The position numbers and the translations under genes are program-made. Positions 1 to 7,605 of a stretch of DNA of 36,031 nucleotides are shown here, in pieces (within the stretch, counting starts at the first letter, position 1; each line of letters opens with the position of its first letter). The notes below the pieces were generated by a model that was given only the letters and a program-made list of their open reading frames with translations, was not told the origin of the DNA and ran no database searches. The stretch lies in contig JAGIBP010000040.1 in assembly GCA_017744285.1 (NCBI GenBank), forward strand, positions 1 through 36,031. Direction: 5' to 3'. The DNA is from Variovorax sp. GTDB lineage: Bacteria > Pseudomonadota > Gammaproteobacteria > Burkholderiales > Burkholderiaceae_C.

Positions 1-1
1 C

Positions 2-73
2 ATCGCCAAATACACGGACATCGCGCCGGTGATCCAGTTCAGCGAGGTCGTCGTCGAGCGGTCGGATCGTTGA
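2..73 (+). CDS. C-terminal end of an unidentified protein (partial)
   Basis: The frame beginning at base 2 is open to a TGA at 71-73 and gives 23 residues ending VVVERSDR. The start lies outside the window, so neither family nor function can be read. The run TDIAPVIQFSEVVVE alternates like a beta strand and could be the edge of a globular domain. The GC-rich codons match the general chromosome rather than the AT-richer genes that follow. Confidence 0.5.
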   Translation: MAKYTDIAPVIQFSEVVVERSDR

Positions 74-322
74 GCGTACTGGATCGAGGCTGACGACACC
101 TGAGACTGTTGTCGGCCAGGACCGGTCACTCGCCGCCGGCCCCCAATTCGCTTCACAGCGGACGTTCGCGGCGCCCTCGCAACAAGCTTGATGATGTTTA
201 GCCCGCTTCTGGTCGAAGCGCGTGCACACCCACTTGGCTTCCGCGAACAATCGAGACGCGGCCGATATTTGAGTCACATACCAATCGCCACCAATGACAA
301 CCGGCCCCTCCTATTCATACGC
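74..322. other. Intergenic stretch, nothing recognised
   Basis: About 250 bases lie between the partial gene and the hydrophobic ORF at 323. I see no tRNA, terminator with a T-run, or convincing promoter. An in-frame upstream ATG at 188 would extend the next ORF through part of this stretch, but it has no Shine-Dalgarno sequence. Confidence 0.4.
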
Positions 323-574
323 ATGAACATCGACATTCAGCGCGCGAGCCGTGCACTAAACATCGCACTGTTCTTGTTCCTCACCGGATTCGTCGCGCTT
401 ATCGCAAGCGTTACTCCCAGAAGTGACCCGGCCCCCGCGCTAGCAATGGTCGGGGTTTTCTACTGGACCATCTCCGCTATATCGGTCTATGTACTTTTGG
501 GGCGGGCAGCGGCCAACCTTGGGAGAAGCTGGGTCTGGAATCTCAGAGTGTCCGAATGGAATTGCCTCTTTTGA
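323..574 (+). CDS. Small two-helix membrane protein, unknown
   Basis: The ORF encodes about 83 residues if it starts at ATG 323 (MNIDIQRASRALN). An in-frame ATG at 188 would add 45 mostly hydrophilic residues. Neither start has a clear ribosome binding site; I prefer 323 because the hydrophobic pattern begins there. Two membrane helices are visible, around residues 12-31 (ALNIALFLFLTGFVALIAS) and 41-62 (ALAMVGVFYWTISAISVYVLL). The last 19 bases overlap the start of the next gene in another frame, which suggests translational coupling and a joint role. Base composition is less GC-rich than in the flanking genes, consistent with acquired DNA. I do not recognise the family; it could be an accessory or immunity-type membrane protein, but nothing in the sequence proves that. 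Confidence 0.45.
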   Translation: MNIDIQRASRALNIALFLFLTGFVALIASVTPRSDPAPALAMVGVFYWTISAISVYVLLGRAAANLGRSWVWNLRVSEWNCLF

Positions 575-1263
575 GTCGGAATTTCATAAGTCCTTTGCCT
601 CGCCTAACTTTAAATATTTTTGAGCGAACTGCCGTGGATCTAAACTATGAACCGTTAGTCAAGATTGCATCGATTGTGCTTGGCATCTTCCCTGTTTGGA
701 AGGTGGCCGTGGACATTGCGCGTGGCCGTTATGGTGATCAGCGCGAAGGGTACAGATTCGCGCGTGAATTTCTCAATGACCTGAGTAATGATCCCGATAT
801 GCATCCCTTCCTGAGGGAAAAGGGGTATCAAGCCTTGGCAGGAGACCATAGCCTTGCAGCAGGGGAGGTCGCGTACCTATTAACGCTGAAAGGCTCTCCG
901 CAAGCACTAAAAGACTATGTGCTGGGGCGCCCGTATCTGGAATATTTGACCACTGCGACTGGATCTAAGATTAGACTCCGGCCGAAGTATGCCGGGGAGT
1001 TTGATCGTCGATGGCGCAAAACTCTTTATTTCAGCTTGTTTTTAATTTCTTATTTTCTAAGCTTCGCTCCGGTGGTGCTGCGAGCGCTTGGCCTCATAGG
1101 CTTGGGGCAGGTGTTGCCGCTACTGGTTGTTTCTGCGTCTGTCTTTCTTACGTTTGCAGTCTTTGCGGTAAAAGAGCATATTCGAATTTCGCGTGCGGAA
1201 ATTCTCGCTCAAGGCCAAACGAGAATAGTGAACGAATCGTTGCGATCTCTGCGTTCGGCGTGA
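556..1263 (+). CDS. Membrane protein of unknown function, AT-rich gene
   Basis: This 235-residue protein starts at ATG 556, inside the end of the preceding ORF. Residues 1-60 include a moderately hydrophobic stretch (LVKIASIVLGIFPVWKVAVD). A soluble, charged middle part (about 60-150) includes FAREFLNDLSNDPDMHPFLR. Two strong membrane helices follow near 156-178 (LYFSLFLISYFLSFAPVVL) and 184-205 (QVLPLLVVSASVFLTFAVFAV), with a short basic tail. Codon use is distinctly AT-rich (many AAA, ATT, TTT and TTA codons), unlike the roughly 70% GC neighbours, which points to horizontal transfer. No known domain is recognised. Overlap with the upstream two-helix protein suggests a membrane pair. The shared composition and overlap make a real gene likely, but function is unknown. 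Confidence 0.6.
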   Translation: MELPLLSRNFISPLPRLTLNIFERTAVDLNYEPLVKIASIVLGIFPVWKVAVDIARGRYGDQREGYRFAREFLNDLSNDPDMHPFLREKGYQALAGDHSLAAGEVAYLLTLKGSPQALKDYVLGRPYLEYLTTATGSKIRLRPKYAGEFDRRWRKTLYFSLFLISYFLSFAPVVLRALGLIGLGQVLPLLVVSASVFLTFAVFAVKEHIRISRAEILAQGQTRIVNESLRSLRSA

Positions 1264-1628
1264 TCCTTTTGGCTGGATCAAGGTCTAGGGACGGCGCTTG
1301 CGACATGCGTAGTCCACAGAGCCTCGGCCCCACGGCGTCCGTCGACGATGCCGGGCACCTCCGAGGCGGCAAGTTCAATCTGTGGTGGAAAACTAAAGGA
1401 AAAATTCAAACTATATTGAAAGCCCGATTCAACATAGCGCGGCGAGCTGCACGGAAGCTATTGAAACTGCTCGGCGGCAAGTTCAGCTTCAGTTGCACAT
1501 CGACAGGGGCCTCCAAGTCGGGGGGGCCGATGCCAGGAAACCCCCCTTGCCAATGGGGCGGCCCCGCCGGCGCAGCCGCATACTAGGGTTTCCCCTAAAA
1601 TCGAGCCCTCTTTCTGAAGGCGCCCTCC
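1264..1628. other. 365-base intergenic transition zone
   Basis: No convincing gene is present here; the frames that stay open lack an initiation signal and a protein-like composition. The first half is AT-rich (for example around 1385-1440), like the preceding genes, and the second half returns to high GC, so this may be the right edge of an acquired segment. A 6-base inverted repeat (TGATCC at 1261-1266, GGATCA at 1275-1280) overlaps the stop codon of the upstream gene but has no T-run. The last 50 bases hold the probable promoter and operator of the small ORF at 1629. Confidence 0.4.
1584..1601 (+). promoter_or_regulatory. Inverted repeat TAGGG-N4-CCCTA with TAAAAT -10-like box
   Basis: TAGGG (1584-1588) and CCCTA (1593-1597) form perfect 5-base arms around TTTC. 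The right arm runs into TAAAAT (1596-1601), a plausible -10 element. No good -35 is seen, so an activator bound at the repeat is possible. A GGG/CCC palindrome, ACCCTAGGGT, also lies before the TonB receptor gene at 28182-28191. Function is inferred from position only. Confidence 0.35.
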
Positions 1629-1718
1629 ATGCTCACCCTTGCACTCGTACTTGCTGCCGCCGCCGGCCTGGTGGTCCACGGCGTCCATACCTCCGAAGGT
1701 GGTGACGAGCAGGCCTGA
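1629..1718 (+). CDS. 29-residue small membrane protein (sORF)
   Basis: ATG at 1629 follows a GAAGG ribosome-binding-like sequence by 8 bases and opens a 29-codon frame ending in TGA at 1716-1718. The peptide begins MLTLALVLAAAAGLVVHG, a single hydrophobic helix, and ends in an acidic tail, HTSEGGDEQA. A strong intrinsic terminator lies 37 bases downstream on the same strand, and a -10-like box with an inverted repeat lies about 30 bases upstream, so promoter, RBS, ORF and terminator form a complete small unit. It overlaps no gene on the other strand. Function is unknown. An alternative is that this unit is a noncoding RNA and the ORF is fortuitous. Confidence 0.45.
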   Translation: MLTLALVLAAAAGLVVHGVHTSEGGDEQA

Positions 1719-1755
1719 TCTGCCCTGTCTCCTCGGGTCCCGCAAGGACCCGGTC

Positions 1756-1788
1756 GGCCCCGCGCAGCGATGTCCGGGGCCTTTTCTT
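1756..1788 (+). terminator. Intrinsic terminator
   Basis: GGCCCCG (1756-1762) pairs perfectly with CGGGGCC (1775-1781) across a 12-base loop and is followed by TTTTCTT (1782-1788). Just upstream, GGGTCC and GGACCC form another small hairpin. It would end plus-strand transcription from the 29-residue ORF before the transporter remnant that is encoded on the other strand. Confidence 0.65.
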
Positions 1789-1796
1789 CGGGCGGC

Positions 1797-2460
1797 TCAG
1801 CCGAGCGCGGTGTCGAGCACCATCATCACGATGAAGCCGAGGACGAGACCGCTGGTGGCGTGCGCCTCGTGGCCCTGCCGGTGCGATTCGGGAATGATCT
1901 CGTGGCTGATGACGAAAAGCATCGCGCCAGCCGCCAAGGTTGTGAAGCACGATGGCCAGCACGAAGAGCCACACTCTCTTGAGCGCGCGTGCCTGCGGGC
2001 CTTCGACGCCTTTCACGAAATGTTCATGCGGCACCGCGCGATCGATGGCCAGGAGAAGCAACGCGCCCAGGGCGATCGCGCTTCCGACGATGCCCGCGGC
2101 GCCCCAGTGGCCCGCGCCCTGGGCCGTGGACGCGGCCAGCGCCGGAACCACGAGCGAAAAGGAACTGGCCGCCAGCATCACGCCGGCGCCAAAGCCGAGC
2201 ATCGTGTCGTAGGTGCGCTGCGCGAACTGGTGCGACAGCACCACCGGCAACGTGCCCAGTCCCGTGGCGAGTGCCGCCGCGAGTCCGCCGTAGAGGGCGC
2301 CGGTCATGCGCGCGTCCTCGCCGGCAAGGCCCTGGAAGGCGCGCACGCCGAGGACGGCCACGCCTGCGAGCACGATCAAGACACCCGCCCACCGGCGCAA
2401 GCGCCAGTGCCTGCGAGCTTGCGCGTGCTGCCGGCGACCGGCCAGGGATAGGTCATTCAT
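1797..2460 (-). pseudogene. ZIP-family metal transporter, internally deleted
   Basis: The minus-strand reading from ATG 2460 (GGAG six bases upstream; ATG 2472 is an in-frame alternative) gives an N-terminal helix, then LSHQFAQRTYDTMLGFGAGVMLAASSF, EHFVKG and VLAIVLHN. These are typical of ZIP (GufA/ZupT-like) zinc and divalent-metal transporters. After LHN, near 1935-1939, the ZIP reading jumps to another frame: LAAGAMLFVISHEIIPES, then SGLVLGFIVMMVLDTALG and TGA at 1797-1799. Intact relatives have roughly 60-75 residues between these points, including the second metal-binding helix (HNxPEG). The gene has therefore lost a segment and its frame: about 174 codons precede the junction and 45 follow. 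It should be non-functional unless this is an assembly error. Confidence 0.75.
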
Positions 2461-2735
2461 CGCGCGCTCCATCTCGCTTCGGGGAGGCACAGCCTGCAAT
2501 CCGCCCCGGGCTCGCCGCGTAGGAAGCGGTCGCGTGCACCTACCAGCGAGCGAGACACCGTTCATGCAACGGCAGAGCGCCTGCGACGCGAAGGCCGGCC
2601 ATCTGCTTGCCGGGCGGCGGCGCGTCGAGGCGCGTCGGCCGGGGTCCGTGTTCGACCTACTCGCGGAGGCGACGGGCCCGTACAGCGCGCCTGCCGCCAA
2701 ACCTCTCCGATCGAGTTCCACCTCAAGGAGACGAG

Positions 2736-3695
2736 ATGAACACCTATGCACAAGATGCGATGCCTGTGTCGGGCGCGGCAGTGCGCGTGCGTGAGCCCGT
2801 GGCCGACGAAGCGGTCCGAAGCGGCGTGTCGTGGCCGGCGATCTTCGCCGGCGCGACGGCGGCGGCAGCGCTGTCGCTCATCATGCTGCTGCTGGGTGCC
2901 GGCATGGGCCTCGGTCTGTCATCGCCATGGGAGGGGGAGGGTGCCGAGGCCAGGACGATCGGCATTGCGGGGGCGTTCTGGATCATGTTCACGCAGGTCG
3001 TCGCTTCAGGGCTGGGCGGCTATCTGGCGGGTCGGCTGCGCACCAAGTGGAGCGGCTTGCGCACCGACGAGGTCAAGTTCCGCGACACGGCCCACGGCTT
3101 CCTCGCCTGGGGGCTCGCCACGTTGGTGACCTCGGCGCTCATCGCATCGATCGCGGGGTCGGCGCTGGGTGCAACGGCCCGCGCCGGCATGCAGGCCGCC
3201 GGCAGCGTCGCCAGCGTGGCGGCGTCGGGGGCCGCCGGGCTCGGAGCCGCGTCGTCGACCCGTTCCGGCGAGGCGGGCGGCGGCGGCCCGATGGGGTACT
3301 GGGTGGATTCGCTGCTCAGGCGCGATCCTGGCGCCCCAGCCGGCGCACCCGCCGCAGAGGCCTCCGGCCCCGGGTCGGGCACGGCGGAACTGGGTGGCAT
3401 CCTCGCGAATGCGATGCGAACGGGGTCGCTGTCACCGGAAGACACCCGATACGCCGGACAGATCGTCGCCCAGCGCACCGGCCTGAGCCAGCAGGACGCC
3501 GAGAAGCGAGTGAACGACACCTTCGCGCGCGCAAAGGCCGCGCTGGAGGACACGAAGAACAAGGCCAAGGCCGCGGCGGACGCGGCACGCAAGGCGAGCG
3601 CCTACGCCTCGCTCTGGATCTTCATTTCACTCGTGGTCGGCGCGCTGGTCGCGGCGTACTGCGCCTCGCTCGGCGGGCGCGGCCGCGACCTCTGA
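2736..3695 (+). CDS. PhnA-like multi-pass membrane protein
   Basis: The 319-residue product starts at ATG 2736, five bases after AAGGAG (2725-2730). The segment RSGVSWPAIFAGATAAAALS (about 29-48) opening into LLLGAGMGLGLSS is characteristic of proteins annotated PhnA-like in alpha- and betaproteobacteria. Membrane helices appear near 34-62, 74-98 and 112-135, and a last one near 288-310. Between them lies an Ala/Gly/Ser-rich segment, then a Lys/Ala-rich amphipathic stretch (ARAKAALEDTKNKAKAAADA) that probably forms a long surface helix. No enzymatic motif is visible. It lies 34 bases before the CheB-like gene on the same strand, so the two may be co-transcribed. Such proteins often sit among stress genes, which fits here, but the role is unknown. 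Confidence 0.7.
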   Translation: MNTYAQDAMPVSGAAVRVREPVADEAVRSGVSWPAIFAGATAAAALSLIMLLLGAGMGLGLSSPWEGEGAEARTIGIAGAFWIMFTQVVASGLGGYLAGRLRTKWSGLRTDEVKFRDTAHGFLAWGLATLVTSALIASIAGSALGATARAGMQAAGSVASVAASGAAGLGAASSTRSGEAGGGGPMGYWVDSLLRRDPGAPAGAPAAEASGPGSGTAELGGILANAMRTGSLSPEDTRYAGQIVAQRTGLSQQDAEKRVNDTFARAKAALEDTKNKAKAAADAARKASAYASLWIFISLVVGALVAAYCASLGGRGRDL

Positions 3696-3729
3696 CACGG
3701 GGTGCGGATTCCGTGGGAGAGGCAACGGC

Positions 3730-4308
3730 ATGCCAGGGATCAGGGACGTGGTCGTCGTCAGCGCATCGTTCGATGGCGTTCGCTCGCTGTGCGCCTTGAT
3801 CGACAAGCTTCCGGTACCCTTCGCGGCACCGATCGTCGCCGTGCTGCACAGTTTCCCGTCGTCTCCGACGGTGGTCGTGGCAAAGCTGGCCCGATGCACG
3901 GCCCTGCCGGTCGCCCTGGGCAGCGAGGGCCTCATGGTGAAGCCCGGCCGGGTCTATCTGACGCCACCGGATCGACAACTCGTGCTTGCGTCCTTCAATG
4001 GCCTCGTGGGCATCTCGAGCCAGCCGCCTGCGCCCGGCAGCGCGCCCGCGGATGCGCTGTTCCGTTCCGCCGCCAAGTGCTTCGGGTACAGGGTCATCGG
4101 CGTGGTGCTCGCCGGTGGCCGAACGCCCGGGCTCGAAGGCCTGCGGGCCATCAACGCCGCGGGAGGCATCGGCATCCTCGAAGCGAAGGGCGACGAGAGC
4201 GCGGCGTGGCACCTCGCGGCAGGGATGGACTCCGTGTACGTCCTGGTCCTCGAAGAGATCGCGGAACTGCTGCGGCGCTTGATCGAGGGCGAGACCCCCG
4301 ACGCATAG
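3730..4308 (+). CDS. Stand-alone CheB-like methylesterase-fold protein, probably inactive
   Basis: The 192-residue protein aligns by eye with the C-terminal catalytic domain of chemotaxis methylesterase CheB but has no receiver domain. The nucleophile region reads SASFDG (Ser13) where CheB has GAS-T/A-GG, and the His region reads VLHSFPSSP (His40). Later blocks KPGRVYLTPPDRQLVL and VVLAGGRTPGLEGLRAINAAGG match CheB. In CheB the last block carries GMGxDG with the catalytic Asp; here that position is Pro133. Two of three catalytic residues remain, so methylesterase activity is doubtful. It follows the PhnA-like gene by 34 bases. No chemotaxis genes are nearby. It may have been recruited for another role. 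Family assignment is confident; function is inference. Confidence 0.8.
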   Translation: MPGIRDVVVVSASFDGVRSLCALIDKLPVPFAAPIVAVLHSFPSSPTVVVAKLARCTALPVALGSEGLMVKPGRVYLTPPDRQLVLASFNGLVGISSQPPAPGSAPADALFRSAAKCFGYRVIGVVLAGGRTPGLEGLRAINAAGGIGILEAKGDESAAWHLAAGMDSVYVLVLEEIAELLRRLIEGETPDA

Positions 4309-4314
4309 ACCGCC

Positions 4315-4575
4315 TCACGACCCGCTGCGAGCCGCCCGATTGGCCGCAGTGCACGCGGCGACGAACCTCGCCGCCGCGGCGGCATCGGGGTCGTTGTCGG
4401 GCGTCCACTTCAGTTCGGCTGCTGCATTGCCTTTCGCGGATGCGGCCAACGCGATGCTCAGGGAGCGTCGCAGGTCGTCGGGCATGTCGTTCTCATGCAC
4501 GAGCAGCATCGCGGCGATTCTTGCGGCGCGGGGACTGAGCGCAACCGCCAGGTCGTAGAGATGACTGAAGCGCAT
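4315..4575 (-). CDS. Small soluble protein, unknown
   Basis: The 86-residue ORF starts at ATG 4575 (MRFSHLYDLAVALSPRAARI). A GTG at 4602 would add nine residues. No strong ribosome-binding site is present for either. The sequence is soluble and Ala-rich, with a plausible mix of residues (MLLVHENDMPDDLRRSLSIAL, AELKWTPDNDPDAAAAARFV) and no Arg/Pro-rich shadow signature. It ends six bases from the convergent CheB-like gene and lies 54 bases downstream of the minus-strand Gly/Ser-rich protein, so it may share a transcript with it. No family is recognised. Confidence 0.5.
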   Translation of the reverse strand: MRFSHLYDLAVALSPRAARIAAMLLVHENDMPDDLRRSLSIALAASAKGNAAAELKWTPDNDPDAAAAARFVAACTAANRAARSGS

Positions 4576-4629
4576 GTCGGCTCGCGTACGCGGCCCGAAC
4601 ACGTGTCGCGGGCCGCATGGGGGAAGCGG

Positions 4630-5034
<405 letters not shown>

Positions 5035-5158
5035 GTCAAATCTCCATCAATAAGAAAGGAAGACTTCAATGGACGCTTGCCGAGGGGCCGGCCAAGTGCG
5101 TCGCGGGCGCCGGCACCTGTCGGTGGCCGCCCACAAGGGACGGCACGCGTCCATGGCC

Positions 5159-6085
5159 TCAAGCTTCATCCTGATCCGGCAGGCCCTGGCGGATGTCCTC
5201 CATCGCGGTCTGTTCGCTCATGCCGAGTTCCGCGCCGGTCATCGGGTCACCGTCGCGCAGCGATCGGGTCCGTTCAGCCATGGCCTGTACCGCGGGTGCT
5301 TCGGCCGCGTCGAGCGAGACGCTGGCTTCTCCCGCCGCGCCATCGCCGTCGGGTCCGCAGGGCTGCGGCGATTCCACGAAGTTCCAGCGATCGCCCTGGT
5401 TCCACGGCCCGCGCACGTCGCCTTCACCCGCCGACATGTTGAAGTAGACGCCCGCGAAGCGCGCGTCGCCGGGCAGCTTGCCGGGCGGGAAGTTCGGCTC
5501 GATCGCGTAGAGCGCCTTCTCGAAGGACTTCTGGTGCGCGATCTCGCGTGTCATGAGGAAGCCCAAGGCCTCCTTCACGCCCGGGTCGTCGGTGAGATTG
5601 ATCAGGCGCTCGTAGACGATCTTGGCGCGCGCTTCCGCGGCAATGTTGGAGCGAAGGTCCGCCGTCGGTTCGCCGATCGTGTCGATGTAGCCCGCCGTCC
5701 ACGGCACGCCTGCAGAGTTGACCAGCGCCGGTCCGCCCCCATAGAGCACCTGCGTGACGTGGCTGTCGTTGCCCGCGCCCTGGATCTTGCGGTACATCTC
5801 GGCGGCTTCGTCCACGCCCTCGGCGAGCGAGCCCTTGGCGCCCTTGTTGAGCATCGCGACGATGGTGCCGATGATTTCGAGGTGACTGAGCTCTTCGGTG
5901 GAGATGTCGTAGAGCATGTCCTTGCGACCCGGGTCGTCTTCGCCAAGGGCCTGCGTGAAGTAGCGGCAGGCCGCGGCAAGTTCGCCTTGCGGGCCGCCGA
6001 ACTGTTCGAGCATCAGGTTGGCGAGGCCCGGATTGGTTTCCGTGACGCGCACGGTGTACTGCAGTCGTTTGTTGTGCGAGAACAT
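5159..6085 (-). CDS. Manganese-containing (non-heme) catalase
   Basis: The 308-residue enzyme converts hydrogen peroxide to water and oxygen at a dinuclear Mn centre in a ferritin-like four-helix fold. ATG 6085 is preceded by AAGGAG with five-base spacing. The metal ligands known from the family can be placed: Glu35 (GELAAACRYF), Glu65 and His68 (TEELSHLEIIG), Glu151 (NIAAEARAKI) and His184 (TREIAHQKSFEKAL). The block YFNMSAGEGDVRGPWNQG near 215-235 is typical of bacterial Mn catalases. The C-terminal tail (from about 245) is acidic and variable. The protein is probably cytoplasmic, as there is no signal peptide. It sits among other probable stress genes (DUF1003, Gly/Ser-rich secreted protein). 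I see no promoter I could assign with confidence. Confidence 0.95.
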   Translation of the reverse strand: MFSHNKRLQYTVRVTETNPGLANLMLEQFGGPQGELAAACRYFTQALGEDDPGRKDMLYDISTEELSHLEIIGTIVAMLNKGAKGSLAEGVDEAAEMYRKIQGAGNDSHVTQVLYGGGPALVNSAGVPWTAGYIDTIGEPTADLRSNIAAEARAKIVYERLINLTDDPGVKEALGFLMTREIAHQKSFEKALYAIEPNFPPGKLPGDARFAGVYFNMSAGEGDVRGPWNQGDRWNFVESPQPCGPDGDGAAGEASVSLDAAEAPAVQAMAERTRSLRDGDPMTGAELGMSEQTAMEDIRQGLPDQDEA

Positions 6086-6375
6086 GGGGACTCCTTTGAA
6101 GGCGGGGGATTGAGAAGGAACGGAGTCGGAACACTGCGATTCGCATGACCGGCAATACGTAGGAGTGGATCGCGTGCCGCTAGCAGTTGGGCGCGGACCC
6201 GGCGTGCATCGCTGAGTTCGAGCGGCCTGATCCGCGGCTGCGCGTGCGGGGAGCAGCCGAGCGAGCACACCGTCTCTTCGCGTCGGCGTGCGTGGGCCGC
6301 GCGTCGTCGCTCTGCGGCCTACAGTCCGCCCTGTCCAACTCTCACAGCGGCTCGGTCGCGTCTCGCTAGATTGGC

Positions 6376-6495
6376 ATGATGGGCCGCGACGCAACCGTCG
6401 AGCGTCTCCTGCATCTTCTTGCGATGCAGGCGCCGGAACACGCCTTCATCCTGCTCGACGCCGAGGCGCGGCTGCCGCTCGGCGCCAGGCGCTGA
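6376..6495 (+). CDS. 39-residue ORF resembling the start of a PAS domain
   Basis: ATG 6376 opens a 39-codon frame (MMGRDATVERLLHLLAMQAP, then EHAFILLDAEARLPLGARR) ending at TGA 6493-6495, 12 bases before the DUF1003 start. The run AFILLDAEARL resembles the first strand of PAS sensor domains, so this could be a remnant of a truncated sensor gene or a short leader ORF coupled to the DUF1003 gene. No clear ribosome-binding site is seen. It might not be translated. Confidence 0.3.
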   Translation: MMGRDATVERLLHLLAMQAPEHAFILLDAEARLPLGARR

Positions 6496-6507
6496 GGAGT
6501 GAACGCC

Positions 6508-7056
6508 ATGCAAGCCGAGCATCCGCGCAATGGAGAAGGCCAAGGCGAGATCGACCGCGTGATCGACCGCAACATCGAGGCGCTGGTCGATCGCCGCCGG
6601 CAGGAAATCGCGAACACGAGCCTGGAGGAAAAGGTGGCCGACGCCATCACGGCCTTCGCGGGCAGCATGCGGTTCGTCTACCTGCATCTCGTGCTCTACG
6701 GCGGCTGGATCGTCATCAATCTCGGATGGGTGCCCGGCATTCCCAAGTTCGACCCGACCTTCGTGATCCTCGCCATGGTGGCGTCGGTGGAGGCGATCTT
6801 CATCTCCACCTTCGTGCTGGTGAGCCAGAACCGGATGGGCGCACTGGCCGACCAGCGCGCCGATCTCGATCTGCAGATCAGCCTCTTGAGCGAGCACGAG
6901 ATCACGCGCCTCCTGACGCTGGTGTCGGAGATCGCGCGCCGCATGGAGGTGCCCCAGGCGAAGGACCCGGAACTGCAGGATCTCGCCAAGGACGTGGGAC
7001 CCACGCAGGTGCTCGACCACCTGCAGGCAACGGAGAGAAAGCTCGACGAGGGCTGA
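6508..7056 (+). CDS. DUF1003 family membrane protein
   Basis: The 182-residue protein starts at ATG 6508; GAGGAG at 6494-6499 lies eight bases upstream and favours this over GTG 6499. A charged N-terminal region (RVIDRNIEALVDRRRQEIAN) leads to ITAFAGSMRFVYLHLVLYGGWIVINLG (about 48-74), the hallmark DUF1003 helix with its conserved F-x-H-like pattern. A second helix follows (FVILAMVASVEAIFISTFVLVSQNR, 85-109) and then a coiled-coil-like cytoplasmic tail (ADQRADLDLQISLLSEHEIT). DUF1003 proteins are inner-membrane proteins of unknown biochemical role. The MarR gene begins 42 bases downstream, and the two may form an operon. Confidence 0.9.
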   Translation: MQAEHPRNGEGQGEIDRVIDRNIEALVDRRRQEIANTSLEEKVADAITAFAGSMRFVYLHLVLYGGWIVINLGWVPGIPKFDPTFVILAMVASVEAIFISTFVLVSQNRMGALADQRADLDLQISLLSEHEITRLLTLVSEIARRMEVPQAKDPELQDLAKDVGPTQVLDHLQATERKLDEG

Positions 7057-7098
7057 GTGGCGCAATGGCGCGGCGCGCTGCGAGACAATCTGGGCGCC

Positions 7099-7566
7099 AT
7101 GAATCGAATCAGCCGCACATCCACCGCACGCCCCGTGAGAGCCCCTGGACTGGGCTTCGTCGTCAGCAAGCTCTCGCGCCGCATCGTCTGGAGCCTGGCG
7201 AAGATGACTTCGGCGCATGGCGTGCTGCCGGCGCAGTTCCCGGTGCTTCGCACGCTCAACACGCGCAAGGCGTCGACGCAGATGGAGCTGTCCAGGCTGT
7301 GCGGGATCGAGCAGCCGTCGATGGCCGTGACCCTCAACCGGATGGAGAACGCGGGCCTCATCGACCGCCGGGCAGACGAGAGCGACGGCCGCCGCAAGAT
7401 CGTCACCCTCACCGCGCACGGCCAGAAGATGCTGCAGCTGATGACGGCCTCGGCGCATGCCGTCTACGAACAGGCAACGCAGAACCTCAGCGACGAGGAG
7501 ATCGCCGTCTTCCTGGAACTGTGCGAGCGGATGACGGCGAACCTAGAACGCGAGAAGAGCGAGTGA
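7099..7566 (+). CDS. MarR-family transcriptional regulator
   Basis: The 155-residue protein starts at ATG 7099; the frame is open further upstream but without a start signal. The winged helix-turn-helix spans about residues 45-115: MELSRLCGIEQPSMAVTLNR is the HTH, and ENAGLIDRRADESDGRRKIV is the wing with the typical D-x-R-R pattern. Flanking N- and C-terminal helices provide the dimer interface expected of MarR proteins. Targets are unknown; the adjacent DUF1003 gene and the convergent TctC-type gene are candidates. No Cys-based redox sensor pattern typical of OhrR is evident; the single Cys lies in the HTH (RLCGIEQ). Confidence 0.9.
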   Translation: MNRISRTSTARPVRAPGLGFVVSKLSRRIVWSLAKMTSAHGVLPAQFPVLRTLNTRKASTQMELSRLCGIEQPSMAVTLNRMENAGLIDRRADESDGRRKIVTLTAHGQKMLQLMTASAHAVYEQATQNLSDEEIAVFLELCERMTANLEREKSE

Positions 7567-7596
7567 GCGCATGCCGGCGGAGCGCGCCGCATGCGC
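7567..7596. terminator. Strong hairpin between convergent genes
   Basis: GCGCATG (7567-7573) pairs with CATGCGC (7590-7596), and CGGCG (7575-7579) with CGCCG (7585-7589). This gives a 12-base-pair stem with one bulged C and a GAGCG loop directly after the marR stop codon. There is no T-run. Its place between two convergent stops suggests bidirectional termination or mRNA 3-prime end protection. Confidence 0.5.
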
Positions 7597-7605
7597 CGGG
7601 CGCGT

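Noticed and set aside
188..322. Longer start (ATG 188) for the small two-helix membrane protein
   Set aside because: No Shine-Dalgarno precedes it, and the added residues are hydrophilic and unlike a signal or anchor; not excluded, but less likely than 323.
1011..1586. 191-residue plus-strand ORF overlapping the end of the AT-rich membrane gene
   Set aside because: It is out of frame with the membrane protein, lacks a ribosome-binding site and has a Ser/Arg/Gly composition without hydrophobic or domain pattern; a shadow frame.
5069..6148. 359-residue plus-strand ORF antisense to the Mn catalase
   Set aside because: Its codons mirror the catalase gene, and the composition (many Arg, Val, His) is typical of an antisense frame in high-GC DNA.
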